Under the pieces are notes generated by a model. That model had not been told where the DNA came from and searched no databases. It saw only the letters and a list, made by a program, of their open reading frames with translations. From positions 1 to 31,118 of the IMG/VR virus record IMGVR_UViG_3300027849_000038: a stretch of 31,118 nucleotides of DNA; one strand, 5' to 3'. Position 1 is the first letter of the stretch. Each line of letters starts with the position of its first letter. Source of the DNA: a virus. Made by a program: the position numbers and the translations under genes. Below are positions 20,108-28,782 of the stretch, piece by piece.

Positions 20108-20128
20108 ATTGTTATTAATATTGAATCA

Positions 20129-21586
20129 TTAGATTCCTTTGAAAAGTACAAAGTTGTTAGCAGCTTGAGTTACTAAACATCTTTCAGATAGGAAGTTTAC
20201 TTCCATAGCATCCAGAGTAGAAGTAAATGCTCCACCTGCAGAACCAGTTAACCAAGACTTCATACGTCTGTCATCGCTTTGTGAAGCTCTGTAACGTACG
20301 TGTAAGAATGGTCGACGGATATTAGTTCCTAAGATCTGATCGTAAACTGTAGAAGTTCCAGCAGGAATTAATACACCTTCAATTGAATTTACACCGTTGA
20401 TTCCTCCACGAGTAGAAGCATCATTTAAGTATTTCCAGTCAGTCTTATAGAAGTCGTAAGATCCTCTACGGAATCCGCTAAATCCTAAGTTCAAAGCCAT
20501 TTCTTCAGAATTTTCAAATAATCCAAAAGCAGTACCTCCAGCAAATCCACCAGAAATAGAAGCTAACATATCGTCAAAATCAAGAGATGTTTGTCTCTGT
20601 AAGAACAACATATTTTCTTCAATTGCTCCTTGAGTATCTAAATTCTTAAGGATAGCATCAAATTCATCAAGTCCAGCAGCAGCAGTAAATCCTACTTCTA
20701 CATTTCCACGAGATTGGATAGCAGCAAATAAACCTTCAGATCCTGGTAAACCAGCAACCCCACCGCCAGCAACGATTTGGCTATACTCACTTTCAATCAT
20801 ACTCATTTCTAAGTAATCTTCAAAACGTAAGCGAGTTTCAGATTCAGCTTTTAAATACCATAAGTATCCAGATGTTCCGTCTTCAGTTGCAACTTCTACC
20901 CATCCGATTTGAGCCATATCAGAACCAGATACTACGTATTGGCTTCTTAAAATAATAGGCGAGTTAGAATATTGAGTAAGTTGTGGTTCAACAGAAACTC
21001 TTGTGTTAGCATTTTGAGCGCCAGCTCCAGCAACAATACCACCTAAGTTAGTGCCTTTAGCATAAGAAGAACCGTATACAAATATTTTCAACGTTGCATT
21101 AGCAGCGCCAAAAGTAGTTGCAACATCAGCATTGTCAAAAGCTGTTACGTTAAGAAACCCTGTTGTTGTATCTGATTGATTAACAATAGCTTTTGCTTCA
21201 ACTCCAGTCGCTGGATCAAGAATAACAATAGTGTCATTTATAGAAATAACATTTATTACGCCTGCTCCAACAGGAATTGCAAGTGTATTTGCACCTACAG
21301 CAGCTGTTGCAACGTTGACATAAGAAATGTGTAATCTATTTTGTTCAGACCAAATCACTTGATCAGAAGTCATTGGCATTTCAGCGCCAACCATTCGTAA
21401 GAATCCAGATAGTGTACGGTTTCCGTAACGCTCTACTTCTTGTTCGTAAATTTCTGGTAGGTATTGTTGAGCAAAAGTGTTTGTATCACCTGCTGCGCCA
21501 CCACCGTTAAATTGTAGGTAGTTACTGTTTAAAATCTCTTGCTGTGAAGAAGGGATTAAACTACCAAATTGAGGAGTTAAACTCAT
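20129..21586 (-). CDS. Major capsid protein
   Basis: The 485-residue protein builds the icosahedral shell. It resembles marine-phage major capsid proteins, with a typical opening (QQYLPEIYEQEVERYGNRTL, ~40-59) and the hallmark segments VVSGSDMAQIGWVEVATEDG and YLWYLKAESETRLRFEDYLE in the centre. Residues ~90-172 are a Thr/Val/Ala-rich beta insertion ending in FVYGSSYAKG, interpreted as an added surface or loop domain. The fold is expected to be HK97-like from the family, not seen directly. It follows the scaffold-like gene by 14 bases and is followed by a strong terminator, consistent with high expression. The ATG at 21584-21586 has the leader AAAAAAACAAACAATT and no Shine-Dalgarno motif. The codon choice is more regular than in neighbouring genes (for example many GCA/GTA/TTC codons), consistent with heavy translation. 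Confidence 0.92.
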   Translation of the reverse strand: MSLTPQFGSLIPSSQQEILNSNYLQFNGGGAAGDTNTFAQQYLPEIYEQEVERYGNRTLSGFLRMVGAEMPMTSDQVIWSEQNRLHISYVNVATAAVGANTLAIPVGAGVINVISINDTIVILDPATGVEAKAIVNQSDTTTGFLNVTAFDNADVATTFGAANATLKIFVYGSSYAKGTNLGGIVAGAGAQNANTRVSVEPQLTQYSNSPIILRSQYVVSGSDMAQIGWVEVATEDGTSGYLWYLKAESETRLRFEDYLEMSMIESEYSQIVAGGGVAGLPGSEGLFAAIQSRGNVEVGFTAAAGLDEFDAILKNLDTQGAIEENMLFLQRQTSLDFDDMLASISGGFAGGTAFGLFENSEEMALNLGFSGFRRGSYDFYKTDWKYLNDASTRGGINGVNSIEGVLIPAGTSTVYDQILGTNIRRPFLHVRYRASQSDDRRMKSWLTGSAGGAFTSTLDAMEVNFLSERCLVTQAANNFVLFKGI

Positions 21587-21600
21587 AATTGTTTGTTTTT

Positions 21601-22791
21601 TTAGTTAAATTTTTTTGTTTTAATTCTTAGTTTTGTAGAATCAGCACCTGAAATTGCTTTAACCTTAAATCCGTTTAAAAACACCTCTCCTTGAGTAGAC
21701 CTAGCTTTGGTGCTACTTAAGTTTTTAGAACTGCTTACAACTTCTTTTACGGCATCCGCTTTTCCTTGCTCATAAAAATGAGCTGCGATTTTATCTACAT
21801 TATCAGCAGCATACATAGCTTTGTGATAACCTTTCGTGTCTTTAACATTACCATCTGAGTCTAGGAACTTCCCGACAAGGTTGTTAATATTCGATTGGCT
21901 CTCTGCAACTTTATCACGATTCTGAATATTGTACTTATAGCTTTTTTCGCCGACTTTAATATCGAAACCTTCGAAGTTGTCGTTAAAATGCTCTTTAGTA
22001 CTTTCTTTGAATTGTGCGTGTTGTTGCTCAGCTGCTTCTTGCTGCTTATTATATCGGTTGAAAAAGTCTGTAGCTTTTTGTTGGTCTTGAGTAACGCCCG
22101 GTCTCAACTTGATCTCGTCGTAATATTTACTCTTCGTCTCTTCCAAATAGCTTTTGGCTTTTGCAACTTCTTCCTTAAACGCAATTTTCTTTTTGCGCAT
22201 ATCTCTTTCTTCGTCAAGGTCCTCATCTACGATAAAATCCTCTAGAAGCATATCAATGTCTTCACCTTCTAAATAAGGCTTTTCTTTTTTATAATACTCT
22301 TTAAGTAATGTAATTTCATCAACTTGAGAGTAATCGGCATTAAGCCTAGTATAATCCTCTATTGTCCCACCTGTATCTTCCATAAAAGAAACTAGCTTTT
22401 CGATGTTCTCAGGTAAAGCTTTACCAAGAATTCTTTCGTCTTGTATTGCTTTTTCTACTTGAGCTTCAACTTTTTCAGTCTCTGTTACTTCTTTGATTGC
22501 AGAAAACCCTTCAGCATCCGCGTTGGACTCTTGTACAGGTTCTCCCACCTTTGCGCTATCTCCGGATGGTTCTTCCACAGATACTTCCTTTGTTTCTCCG
22601 ATTTGAATGGCATCTTCTTCTTGTTTAGGTATTACTACTTTTGTAACATCTGGCGGTAATTCAACCAAAGGTTCTTTAATATTAACTTTAATAGGCTCAT
22701 CGCTTACCGGTGTTAATTTTTTTGGAGTTTTCTTTTTAATCTTAAACTCACCTTCCTGCTTAACAGGTTCATTTGTTTTTTCTTCTGACAT
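21601..22791 (-). CDS. Scaffolding-like protein, 396 residues
   Basis: The protein lies between portal and major capsid genes, where scaffolding proteins are normally encoded. It is highly charged and lacks a globular-looking core: a Lys/Pro/Glu-rich N-terminal third (KIKKKTPKKL then many Glu/Val), an acidic helical middle (MLLEDFIVDEDLDEERDMRK), a coiled-coil region (~200-265) and a basic C-terminus (STKLRIKTKKFN). Basic C-terminal helices bind capsid subunits in known scaffolds, which fits, but sequence similarity to a named scaffold is not visible. No protease motif was seen. The coding sequence around 21840-22240 uses more TTC, AAG and GAC codons than its surroundings. Confidence 0.75.
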   Translation of the reverse strand: MSEEKTNEPVKQEGEFKIKKKTPKKLTPVSDEPIKVNIKEPLVELPPDVTKVVIPKQEEDAIQIGETKEVSVEEPSGDSAKVGEPVQESNADAEGFSAIKEVTETEKVEAQVEKAIQDERILGKALPENIEKLVSFMEDTGGTIEDYTRLNADYSQVDEITLLKEYYKKEKPYLEGEDIDMLLEDFIVDEDLDEERDMRKKKIAFKEEVAKAKSYLEETKSKYYDEIKLRPGVTQDQQKATDFFNRYNKQQEAAEQQHAQFKESTKEHFNDNFEGFDIKVGEKSYKYNIQNRDKVAESQSNINNLVGKFLDSDGNVKDTKGYHKAMYAADNVDKIAAHFYEQGKADAVKEVVSSSKNLSSTKARSTQGEVFLNGFKVKAISGADSTKLRIKTKKFN

Positions 22792-22822
22792 AATAAAATA
22801 TAATTAAATAATTGTTTACTTT

Positions 22823-25210
22823 CTACATGAAAGCTTGCATACCCTGATCGGGTTGGTTTTCGAAGTCTACAGGTAAACTGTCGTTTTGCCTTTGACTTAT
22901 AAGCTCACTTTGCTGCGAAGCTTCCATCTTGCTACGAGTATCTTTACGGTCTTCAATAGCAGTTTCTTTTTGTTGCATATTCTGAACCTCAAGTTGCTTT
23001 AGCTGCATATCAAACTGAAACTTAGTTTGCATTTCTTGAGCTTTTAATTGAGCTGCAATTTCCATTCGTTGAATTTCCATTTGATTCTTGGATTGTTCAA
23101 ACTGAACATTTGCACCCATTATAGCCTCTTGCTTCTGCACTTCAGCCATAGCTGTTTTCTCTGCAGTATCTGCTTGAGATTGTCCTTGAGCTGCAATATT
23201 AGCTTGTTGATTAGCTTGATCTTGCTTGGCTTTAGCTTTACGCTTTATCTTAAGCATTTGATTTGCTAGCTTAAGATTTTTAATCTGTCTTAAGTCAATA
23301 GCATCTTCAAGATCAATACCGCCTTGTTGTAATGCAACTTGTATGTTTGCTTCTAATTGAGCTTGCTCTTCATCATCTGGTTCTAGTTCTAAGAATATAC
23401 CAAAATCATGAAGATTTAAGTTTATAATCTCATCTAAAGTTTTTATGTTATATGTAGATATAGAATTTTGTAAAGCACTTCTAGTTAGTGGAAATTCTAA
23501 TGCGTCAGCTATTTTAAGCGCAACGTTTTCGGCTAGTTTAAGGGTTATATAAAGACCAGACTGATTGATATGTCTAGTTGCTACATTGGATGCGTTAGCG
23601 GCCATCTTTTGAAGCCCTACTAATGAGTTCTTATCCATAGCCGTGCCGTCTCTAGCTTCGTTAAGTCCAGTTACGTCGCGAATCATTTGTAAATAATATT
23701 GATACGTTTGTATCAACGCATTTATCTTAGCTTGACCACTTGAGCTATTAAGTTCTTGAATAGGTACTTTACCTGGATTCATATCACCGTCTTGAGTAAG
23801 TGATCGACCAACAATGGAACCTGTTTGGAAATACATATTCAATGCTTCCGCTGGGTTGTAGTTAGTTCCATTACCAAGATCAACTTCTGCAAGCCCATCC
23901 ATATCTAGGTAAACACCATCTGGCACCATTCTAGATAATACTTGTTGCAGCTTTAAATGCGTTAGCTGAATCATATCAGCAAAACCAATACATTTACTTA
24001 CTAAAGATTCAATACGCCCTTTGTACATTCTAGGTGCACATAAAGCATAGTTCATTTCTACTTTAGTTGTATCAGCTGTAGGTCTAGACATATTCTCCGC
24101 TAGCTCCCACTTTATCATTTCATTTGAGCCTAATACTTTAGCTCCGTTATATAAAACCTCAATAGATCTTGACACTCTTTCAAAGTTATCATTTTCTGGC
24201 GGATTAAATGAATCTGGCTTTTCTAAAGCTTTCATTAATCCTTGTGGTGTTTCTTTTATTTTAAATACTTGATTGTGATATGTCTTATAATCAAAATATA
24301 AAACTTGAACTGTGTTTTCGTCGTAATTACCCCAACCAGTTATGTACTGACTGTTGCCTGGCATTTTCTGTATTCTTTCAAGCTCTTCTTCTGAAATATT
24401 AGGAAATTCTTTTTTAAGTTCAGGTATTGTTATAGACTTTACTTCTCCTATGTAGTATACATCATCAAAGTTAGGATCTTCAGTATAGGAGTAAACTACA
24501 TAAGCTGGATCTACATAATCAACTGTAATTCCTTCAGCTGTATTAAAACCAGTCTTAGCACATGCGATACCTAAAACAGTTAAATCCATATTTAACCTTT
24601 TTCTAGTAAGGTCATATTTGTTTTGCGCAAGCACAGACGATATAGCTTCTTCTTCTGCTATTTCAATTGACTGCTTATAGCTTAATTGCATATGAAGCTC
24701 AAGCTCGTCTTTAGATTCAGGTACTGTATCAATATTTGGTGTTTGATATAAATTAATACCAAGCGTTTGCTGTAAGCTATCTAAATACTCTTTAGACACC
24801 ATATCTTCATAAAGCATAGAAGCATAATCAGTTCTTTTCTTTATTGACGACGGATCTTGAGCGTAAGCTTTAATATCATAAGACTTTCCAGATATACCAT
24901 TTACTACGATGTCTACAAATTTAGACAAAATAGGTACAGGCTTCCAGTCTAAATTCAAATAAGACAAATCACCGTTTATAGATAATTCGTCTTTGTATTT
25001 CTGTATTGATTGCTCACCTCGAGCATATAATCTTAATTGGTGAAATTGATTCCAACTAGTTAAGTATCTATTACCATTAGTACGACCTTGACCAAACCAT
25101 TCGTATTCGATAGCCTGACCAACCTGCGTCCCGTATTCCCAGCTTGCTTTTTCTGCATCGCTCACTACTTGACTAGGAAAAGCGCTATTGGTGTTAGTAT
25201 ATATACCCAT
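22823..25210 (-). CDS. Portal protein
   Basis: At 795 residues this is a large portal protein, the twelve-fold ring at the packaging vertex. Evidence is its position directly after the large terminase (its ATG abuts the terminase stop codon) and resemblance to portals of marine short-tailed phages: WKPVPILSKFVDIVVNGI (~95), LRLYARGEQSIQKYKDEL, the DPAYVVYSYTEDPNFDDVYY region (~235-255), MYKGRIESLVSKCIGFADMI and RDVTGLNEARDGTAMDKNSL, a stretch near the tunnel helix. Residues ~640-770 form a long Gln/Ala/Lys/Glu-rich coiled coil, usually a barrel or crown extension inside the head. The C-terminal tail (PVDFENQPDQGMQAFM) is disordered in appearance. No insertion or truncation is apparent. Confidence 0.92.
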   Translation of the reverse strand: MGIYTNTNSAFPSQVVSDAEKASWEYGTQVGQAIEYEWFGQGRTNGNRYLTSWNQFHQLRLYARGEQSIQKYKDELSINGDLSYLNLDWKPVPILSKFVDIVVNGISGKSYDIKAYAQDPSSIKKRTDYASMLYEDMVSKEYLDSLQQTLGINLYQTPNIDTVPESKDELELHMQLSYKQSIEIAEEEAISSVLAQNKYDLTRKRLNMDLTVLGIACAKTGFNTAEGITVDYVDPAYVVYSYTEDPNFDDVYYIGEVKSITIPELKKEFPNISEEELERIQKMPGNSQYITGWGNYDENTVQVLYFDYKTYHNQVFKIKETPQGLMKALEKPDSFNPPENDNFERVSRSIEVLYNGAKVLGSNEMIKWELAENMSRPTADTTKVEMNYALCAPRMYKGRIESLVSKCIGFADMIQLTHLKLQQVLSRMVPDGVYLDMDGLAEVDLGNGTNYNPAEALNMYFQTGSIVGRSLTQDGDMNPGKVPIQELNSSSGQAKINALIQTYQYYLQMIRDVTGLNEARDGTAMDKNSLVGLQKMAANASNVATRHINQSGLYITLKLAENVALKIADALEFPLTRSALQNSISTYNIKTLDEIINLNLHDFGIFLELEPDDEEQAQLEANIQVALQQGGIDLEDAIDLRQIKNLKLANQMLKIKRKAKAKQDQANQQANIAAQGQSQADTAEKTAMAEVQKQEAIMGANVQFEQSKNQMEIQRMEIAAQLKAQEMQTKFQFDMQLKQLEVQNMQQKETAIEDRKDTRSKMEASQQSELISQRQNDSLPVDFENQPDQGMQAFM

Positions 25211-27424
25211 TTAACTTATTATTTTTGATGTTGAACCTTTGTTGTCGTACTTTTTAAAACCTAAATCTACCGCTTGTGGTTTTTGTCTAGGAGCATTTGG
25301 CGCGTATCTATGTTTATTACAAGCCATTAAAGCTAGCCCTGAACTTATAGACGCATCATGCTTTGTTCTGTTGTTAATGTCAAACTTAGCCCAATCCTCT
25401 AATGTTCTTTGGAAATATGTATCTCCATAACCTGTTTCTTTTAAACCTACAAAATCATTGATGTAAGTTTCTATAGCAGCGGCGTGTGCTTGTTTTATAT
25501 CTTCACTTGAGTTAGGTATTCCGCCTAGCTCTCTCTCTGTCACAGACAGTTTGTTATATTTTCTATCGGGTCTGTTAATTGAATAACCTCTATAACCTCT
25601 TCTTTTAAAATGATACAGTAGTCTAGGCTTATTGTTTTCAGCCAATATAGGCATCCCGTAAAATACACAAGCCATTAGAACATCTTCAAAGAATATCTCA
25701 GCAGTCTGAGGCCGAGCTATATATTCTAAAAAAAACATATTTGGAGGCACATCCTCCATTGAGAACTTTGTTAAACCGTGAAGAGATCCTTTGGATCCTC
25801 TACCGTCCACAGTGCCTGATATATCGTATGGATCACAGCCGAATGCTCCGCAATGCTCATTACCAGGATGATTAGTACCATTTTTTATATATCTTTTATT
25901 TTGAAGATGCGCAGGTGGAACCCAAGTCACTAAAAATCTACCATCTTTGTTTGGTACAAATATTACTTTAGTATCTTGCTTAGCGTTCTCCCATTGAAAG
26001 CTTCCTTTAGTTACTTTAATTGAGTTCTTAAGATCTTCATTAAAATCTATTTGCTCGTATATCTTTGTAAGATTAAATAGAGATTGTTTTGATTCATCTC
26101 TAAACGCGTGCTTAGTTGTGCGTGGAAACTGTCTGTAGAATTCGTTTAAACCATCTTGATCAGATCTTAAACCTTCTACTTCATTGTCCCAATACTCTAT
26201 TACACCTTGCGTTATTTTTGTTCCGTGTGGATCTTCAATTTCTTCTTTTGGTGTGTTGAATACAGGAAAGCCATAAGAATCAATGTATCCTTCGTAGTTC
26301 CATTCCATAGGTATGAACAAAGAATAGAGTCCTGAGCGTGTCTGTCCATTGGCGTTTCTTTGTGTAACGTCTGATTCATTGTAAAGTTTTTTAAAGTTTG
26401 CACCACCTTTGTCTAAAGCATTAGAAGTACTACCCATCATGCATTTACCAATAACTCTAGAACCTAATCTTAAACAAGTTTTGGTTACTCGCCAGTTGTT
26501 TAATATATTTGTAGGTCTCTCCCACTTTCCACTTTCATCGTGTACTAGTAGTTTTAGTTTTTCCCCATCGTAGGAGTTGTCGCCTGTATTCTTCCAGTCG
26601 ATCGTCGTGTCAAGACCGGTAATCTCTTGTAGTTTTTCGTTGGAGTCAAGTTTTCGCCTGGTAAATTTCGAGGCGGGGACGCGATATGCAAGTTCGGTTT
26701 TTGGCCTGTCCATACCGTCTTGGATCGGCTTGAAGAAGAACGGGTAGTTGACCGAAATTGGTACAACCTTATCTGTGAACATTTTTTTTGCATCCGGACC
26801 AGATTTGGACAATATCCCAAACCGTGAATCCGTTGATATTGTTGCAAGGTTAACTGATTCAGCTGAGGACATAAACGAGAATCCGCTTCGACGGTTCTTA
26901 AGATAACACATACCGTAAGACCGTTTGTCGGCTTTGCAAGCTTCCCAGAATATGTAGAATAATCTATTTGATTCCCTAAAGTCTGGCTGCCCGACATCAA
27001 TCTTACTCCACTGCAAGTACATGTAGTTAGTACCAGTAATATAAGTAGGCTTACCTTTGTTAATAAACCAAAAACCTTCTTCGCGCCGTATAAATTCTTT
27101 ATCAATGTAATCATACCATTTTTCTTTAAAGTCTAAAGGATATTCTTCCCAGTCAAACACAGATTTAATTTTACTTAATTCTTTTGGGTACTTAGTATAA
27201 GACCATCTGTCATTTTCAAATTCTACAGTATCTTTTTCTTTAGGCAAAGCTATTAAAAGATCTTGTATCTTATATATCTCACCTATTTCACCAGTTTTAC
27301 TAATAACTATTAAATCGTGCTCAGCGTTGTGGCCATATTCCCATTTCTTATACCTGTTCATTCTTTTAAGAACTTTAGGCTTTACGTGGTCTTTTACAAC
27401 CTTATATAGAGTTTGCTCGTACAT
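25211..27424 (-). CDS. terL: Terminase large subunit
   Basis: The 737-residue packaging motor shows an ATPase domain with a degenerate Walker A (KNRRSGFS, 176-183) and Walker B LKLLVHDE (290-297, D296 and E297), then an RNase H-like nuclease domain: GAFGCDPYD with D531, ILAENNK with E596 and KHDASISSGLALMA with D690. An N-terminal extension of about 130 residues precedes the motor. It powers DNA translocation through the portal and cuts concatemers. The ATG shares a base with the upstream stop codon (TAATG), so translation is probably coupled. Bases 26560-27010 (residues ~138-288) use codons such as TTC, GTC, GAC, AAG and CCG far more than the rest of the gene. An alternative reading frame inside this stretch is open only as a by-product of that codon use. 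Confidence 0.95.
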   Translation of the reverse strand: MYEQTLYKVVKDHVKPKVLKRMNRYKKWEYGHNAEHDLIVISKTGEIGEIYKIQDLLIALPKEKDTVEFENDRWSYTKYPKELSKIKSVFDWEEYPLDFKEKWYDYIDKEFIRREEGFWFINKGKPTYITGTNYMYLQWSKIDVGQPDFRESNRLFYIFWEACKADKRSYGMCYLKNRRSGFSFMSSAESVNLATISTDSRFGILSKSGPDAKKMFTDKVVPISVNYPFFFKPIQDGMDRPKTELAYRVPASKFTRRKLDSNEKLQEITGLDTTIDWKNTGDNSYDGEKLKLLVHDESGKWERPTNILNNWRVTKTCLRLGSRVIGKCMMGSTSNALDKGGANFKKLYNESDVTQRNANGQTRSGLYSLFIPMEWNYEGYIDSYGFPVFNTPKEEIEDPHGTKITQGVIEYWDNEVEGLRSDQDGLNEFYRQFPRTTKHAFRDESKQSLFNLTKIYEQIDFNEDLKNSIKVTKGSFQWENAKQDTKVIFVPNKDGRFLVTWVPPAHLQNKRYIKNGTNHPGNEHCGAFGCDPYDISGTVDGRGSKGSLHGLTKFSMEDVPPNMFFLEYIARPQTAEIFFEDVLMACVFYGMPILAENNKPRLLYHFKRRGYRGYSINRPDRKYNKLSVTERELGGIPNSSEDIKQAHAAAIETYINDFVGLKETGYGDTYFQRTLEDWAKFDINNRTKHDASISSGLALMACNKHRYAPNAPRQKPQAVDLGFKKYDNKGSTSKIIS

Positions 27425-27699
27425 TACTTAGATCTTCCTTCAGCAAAACCTCTAAAAGATTTCTCTTCTTTTACTTCTGCAGGTTTTTCGTTTAATAATG
27501 CTTCTTCAGCTTCTAATCTATTTAGTATTTCAAATGCATCAAATATAGCTAACTTCTTTGTAGCTGCAGCATTTTTTAATCTATCTGCCGTGATATCATC
27601 TCCTGAATCAACAATAGCTTCTTTAGCTACTTTGATCAGTTCCTCAACTGCGACTTGCCCAGCTTGGATTATATTCAACTTCGTCTCCTTGGTATTCAT
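27424..27699 (-). CDS. Small helical protein in the small-terminase position
   Basis: The 91-residue protein sits directly upstream of the large terminase and its stop overlaps that gene's start by one base (TAATG). It is helical in appearance (QAGQVAVEELIKVAKEAIVD, then KKLAIFDAFEILNRLEAEEA) and ends in a Lys/Glu/Arg-rich tail. Its position and size suit a small terminase subunit that recognises DNA, but I see no helix-turn-helix motif and cannot confirm it. The start ATG at 27697-27699 is the only methionine in the frame, and 56 bases overlap the preceding gene in another frame. An oligomeric adaptor of the packaging complex is an equally fair description. Confidence 0.75.
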   Translation of the reverse strand: MNTKETKLNIIQAGQVAVEELIKVAKEAIVDSGDDITADRLKNAAATKKLAIFDAFEILNRLEAEEALLNEKPAEVKEEKSFRGFAEGRSK

Positions 27700-28249
27700 A
27701 TTTAATTACAATATCATTAGATTTCATACAATATAAACGCTTGCCATCAACTAAAAATTCCCATTCACCGTTGGGCGTATAGCCTACTAAGTCTCCTGGG
27801 TTAATATCAAGTGCTTTTAAGGAGCTATTGCCATATTTTAATATACCAATAAGGCTTTGCTCTTTATCTAGCGTTAAAGACTGATTGTCTTTTATAGGTG
27901 AAACAAAGCATCTGTTTCCAAAAGCTTTCCAATCACCACCTTTATTATATAAGTAGATTTGATCTACTGCACAGAAATGTAAATCGTTTTTGAACCAAGA
28001 TCTACTTTTCTTTTTTTCTCCTTTCATGTCATAGAATACTCTAAACACGTTTTGGTGTATAACAATTATATCACCTATTTCAATACCCGTATTAAATGCC
28101 TTGGGTGTTTCTAAAACTCTAGCTAATCTATTTACAAATTTAAAATCCTCTATCTTTGTATTTACTATTAACTCTTTATCTCCAACCTTGACTTTATTAC
28201 TGTATTTATCACCCAACGGCTCAACAATAAAATCGTAAAGGCTTCTCAT
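27644..28249 (-). CDS. GroES-like co-chaperonin with two tandem folds
   Basis: The 201-residue protein looks like two Cpn10 (GroES) folds in a row. Repeat 1 (~5-101): YDFIVEPL opens it, RLARVLETP matches the GroES strand before the turn, IEIGDIIVIHQNVFRVFYD matches the GD-x-V strand, and WFKNDLHFCAVDQIYLY matches the last strand. Repeat 2 (~111-185): NRCFVSPI, LIGILKYG, INPGDLVGYTPN and LYCMKSNDIVIKY. Known phage GroES-like proteins (T4 gp31, RB49 CocO) have one such domain and adapt host GroEL to fold the capsid protein; plant Cpn20 has two. This gene likely helps fold capsid subunits. The first frame codon could be read as TTG at 28252, but ATG at 28249 shares a base with the upstream TGA (TGATG), and I chose it. 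No GroEL gene is present. Confidence 0.75.
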   Translation of the reverse strand: MRSLYDFIVEPLGDKYSNKVKVGDKELIVNTKIEDFKFVNRLARVLETPKAFNTGIEIGDIIVIHQNVFRVFYDMKGEKKKSRSWFKNDLHFCAVDQIYLYNKGGDWKAFGNRCFVSPIKDNQSLTLDKEQSLIGILKYGNSSLKALDINPGDLVGYTPNGEWEFLVDGKRLYCMKSNDIVIKYEYQGDEVEYNPSWASRS

Positions 28250-28476
28250 CAATATTCTAAATCATATTCAACGGATATTGCCATGTGAGAATTAAATTTC
28301 TTCCATGGCATTACCTCGTTGTTTTTTTTAATGTGAATATTGTAAGAACTATCAGATTCGTCTAGAAGTATATGTGAGATCTCATGACCTCCGTACACTT
28401 GTTGACCTACAGAGTAATGCATAGCATCATTCTTGTAATCTGAACCAATACTTATTTTTCTTACAATTGAAGACAT
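28249..28476 (-). CDS. Conserved hypothetical protein, 75 residues
   Basis: The function is not recognised. The N-terminus (MSSIVRKISIGSDYKNDAMH) followed by HYSVGQQVYGG and a beta-rich second half resembles short proteins I know from marine phage genomes. Gene starts and stops overlap on both sides: its ATG shares a base with the upstream stop (TAATG), and its TGA shares a base with the ATG of the GroES-like gene. This suggests coupled translation in a packaging/assembly operon. No membrane segment or motif is visible. Confidence 0.7.
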   Translation of the reverse strand: MSSIVRKISIGSDYKNDAMHYSVGQQVYGGHEISHILLDESDSSYNIHIKKNNEVMPWKKFNSHMAISVEYDLEY

Positions 28477-28733
28477 TACTCAGCTACTTTAAGAACTTCG
28501 TCTTTAATGTCAGTATATACACCTGTCTTCAAATCAATAGACACTGGTCCGTATTCTTTTTCAAGTTCAGCTTTATAATCCTCAACAGTTTTGTTAAGCT
28601 CACCTATTTGATGTAGTAACGAATGTTTTTGAGTTTCTAAAACCCCAATTTGATTAACCATGTTGGTTAATTGATCTTGATTTTTTGTTACAGTTTCTAA
28701 CTGATCTTTTGTAATTTTTTTAGCTTTTGCCAT
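28476..28733 (-). CDS. Small coiled-coil protein, 85 residues
   Basis: Residues ~8-65 form heptad-like patterns (QLETVTKNQDQLTNMVNQIG, then LLHQIGELNKTVEDYKAELE), so a coiled coil is likely. The C-terminus ends in a short beta-type segment (YGPVSIDLKTGVYTD), seen in other short marine-phage proteins. It is preceded by an A/T-only leader with four AAATT pentamers and overlaps the next gene by one base. Function unknown; assembly cofactor or capsid accessory are possibilities. Confidence 0.75.
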   Translation of the reverse strand: MAKAKKITKDQLETVTKNQDQLTNMVNQIGVLETQKHSLLHQIGELNKTVEDYKAELEKEYGPVSIDLKTGVYTDIKDEVLKVAE

Positions 28734-28752
28734 AATTTAATTTAATTTAATT
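28734..28752 (-). promoter_or_regulatory. AAATT pentamer leader before the coiled-coil gene
   Basis: The bases immediately upstream of the ATG at 28733 repeat AAATT about four times on the minus strand. There is no Shine-Dalgarno motif. The giant gene has the same type of leader. It may be a ribosome-loading region or merely low-complexity sequence. Confidence 0.4.
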
Positions 28753-28782
28753 GTTTATAATAATATAGTTACACGTTTTTAT

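Noticed and set aside
26554-27114. Long minus-strand open frame inside the terminase gene (186 residues)
   Set aside because: It lies in another frame of a clear terminase gene, has unlikely composition, and is open because of the G/C-richer codon island there.
17137-27424. Assignment to crAss-like phages
   Set aside because: The layout and some connector families are similar, but the same families occur in other marine short-tailed phages and no diagnostic crAss gene (for example the giant RNA polymerase) is visible.
28250-28252. TTG start for the GroES-like gene
   Set aside because: An ATG directly follows and overlaps the upstream TGA by one base, the same coupling seen at neighbouring genes.
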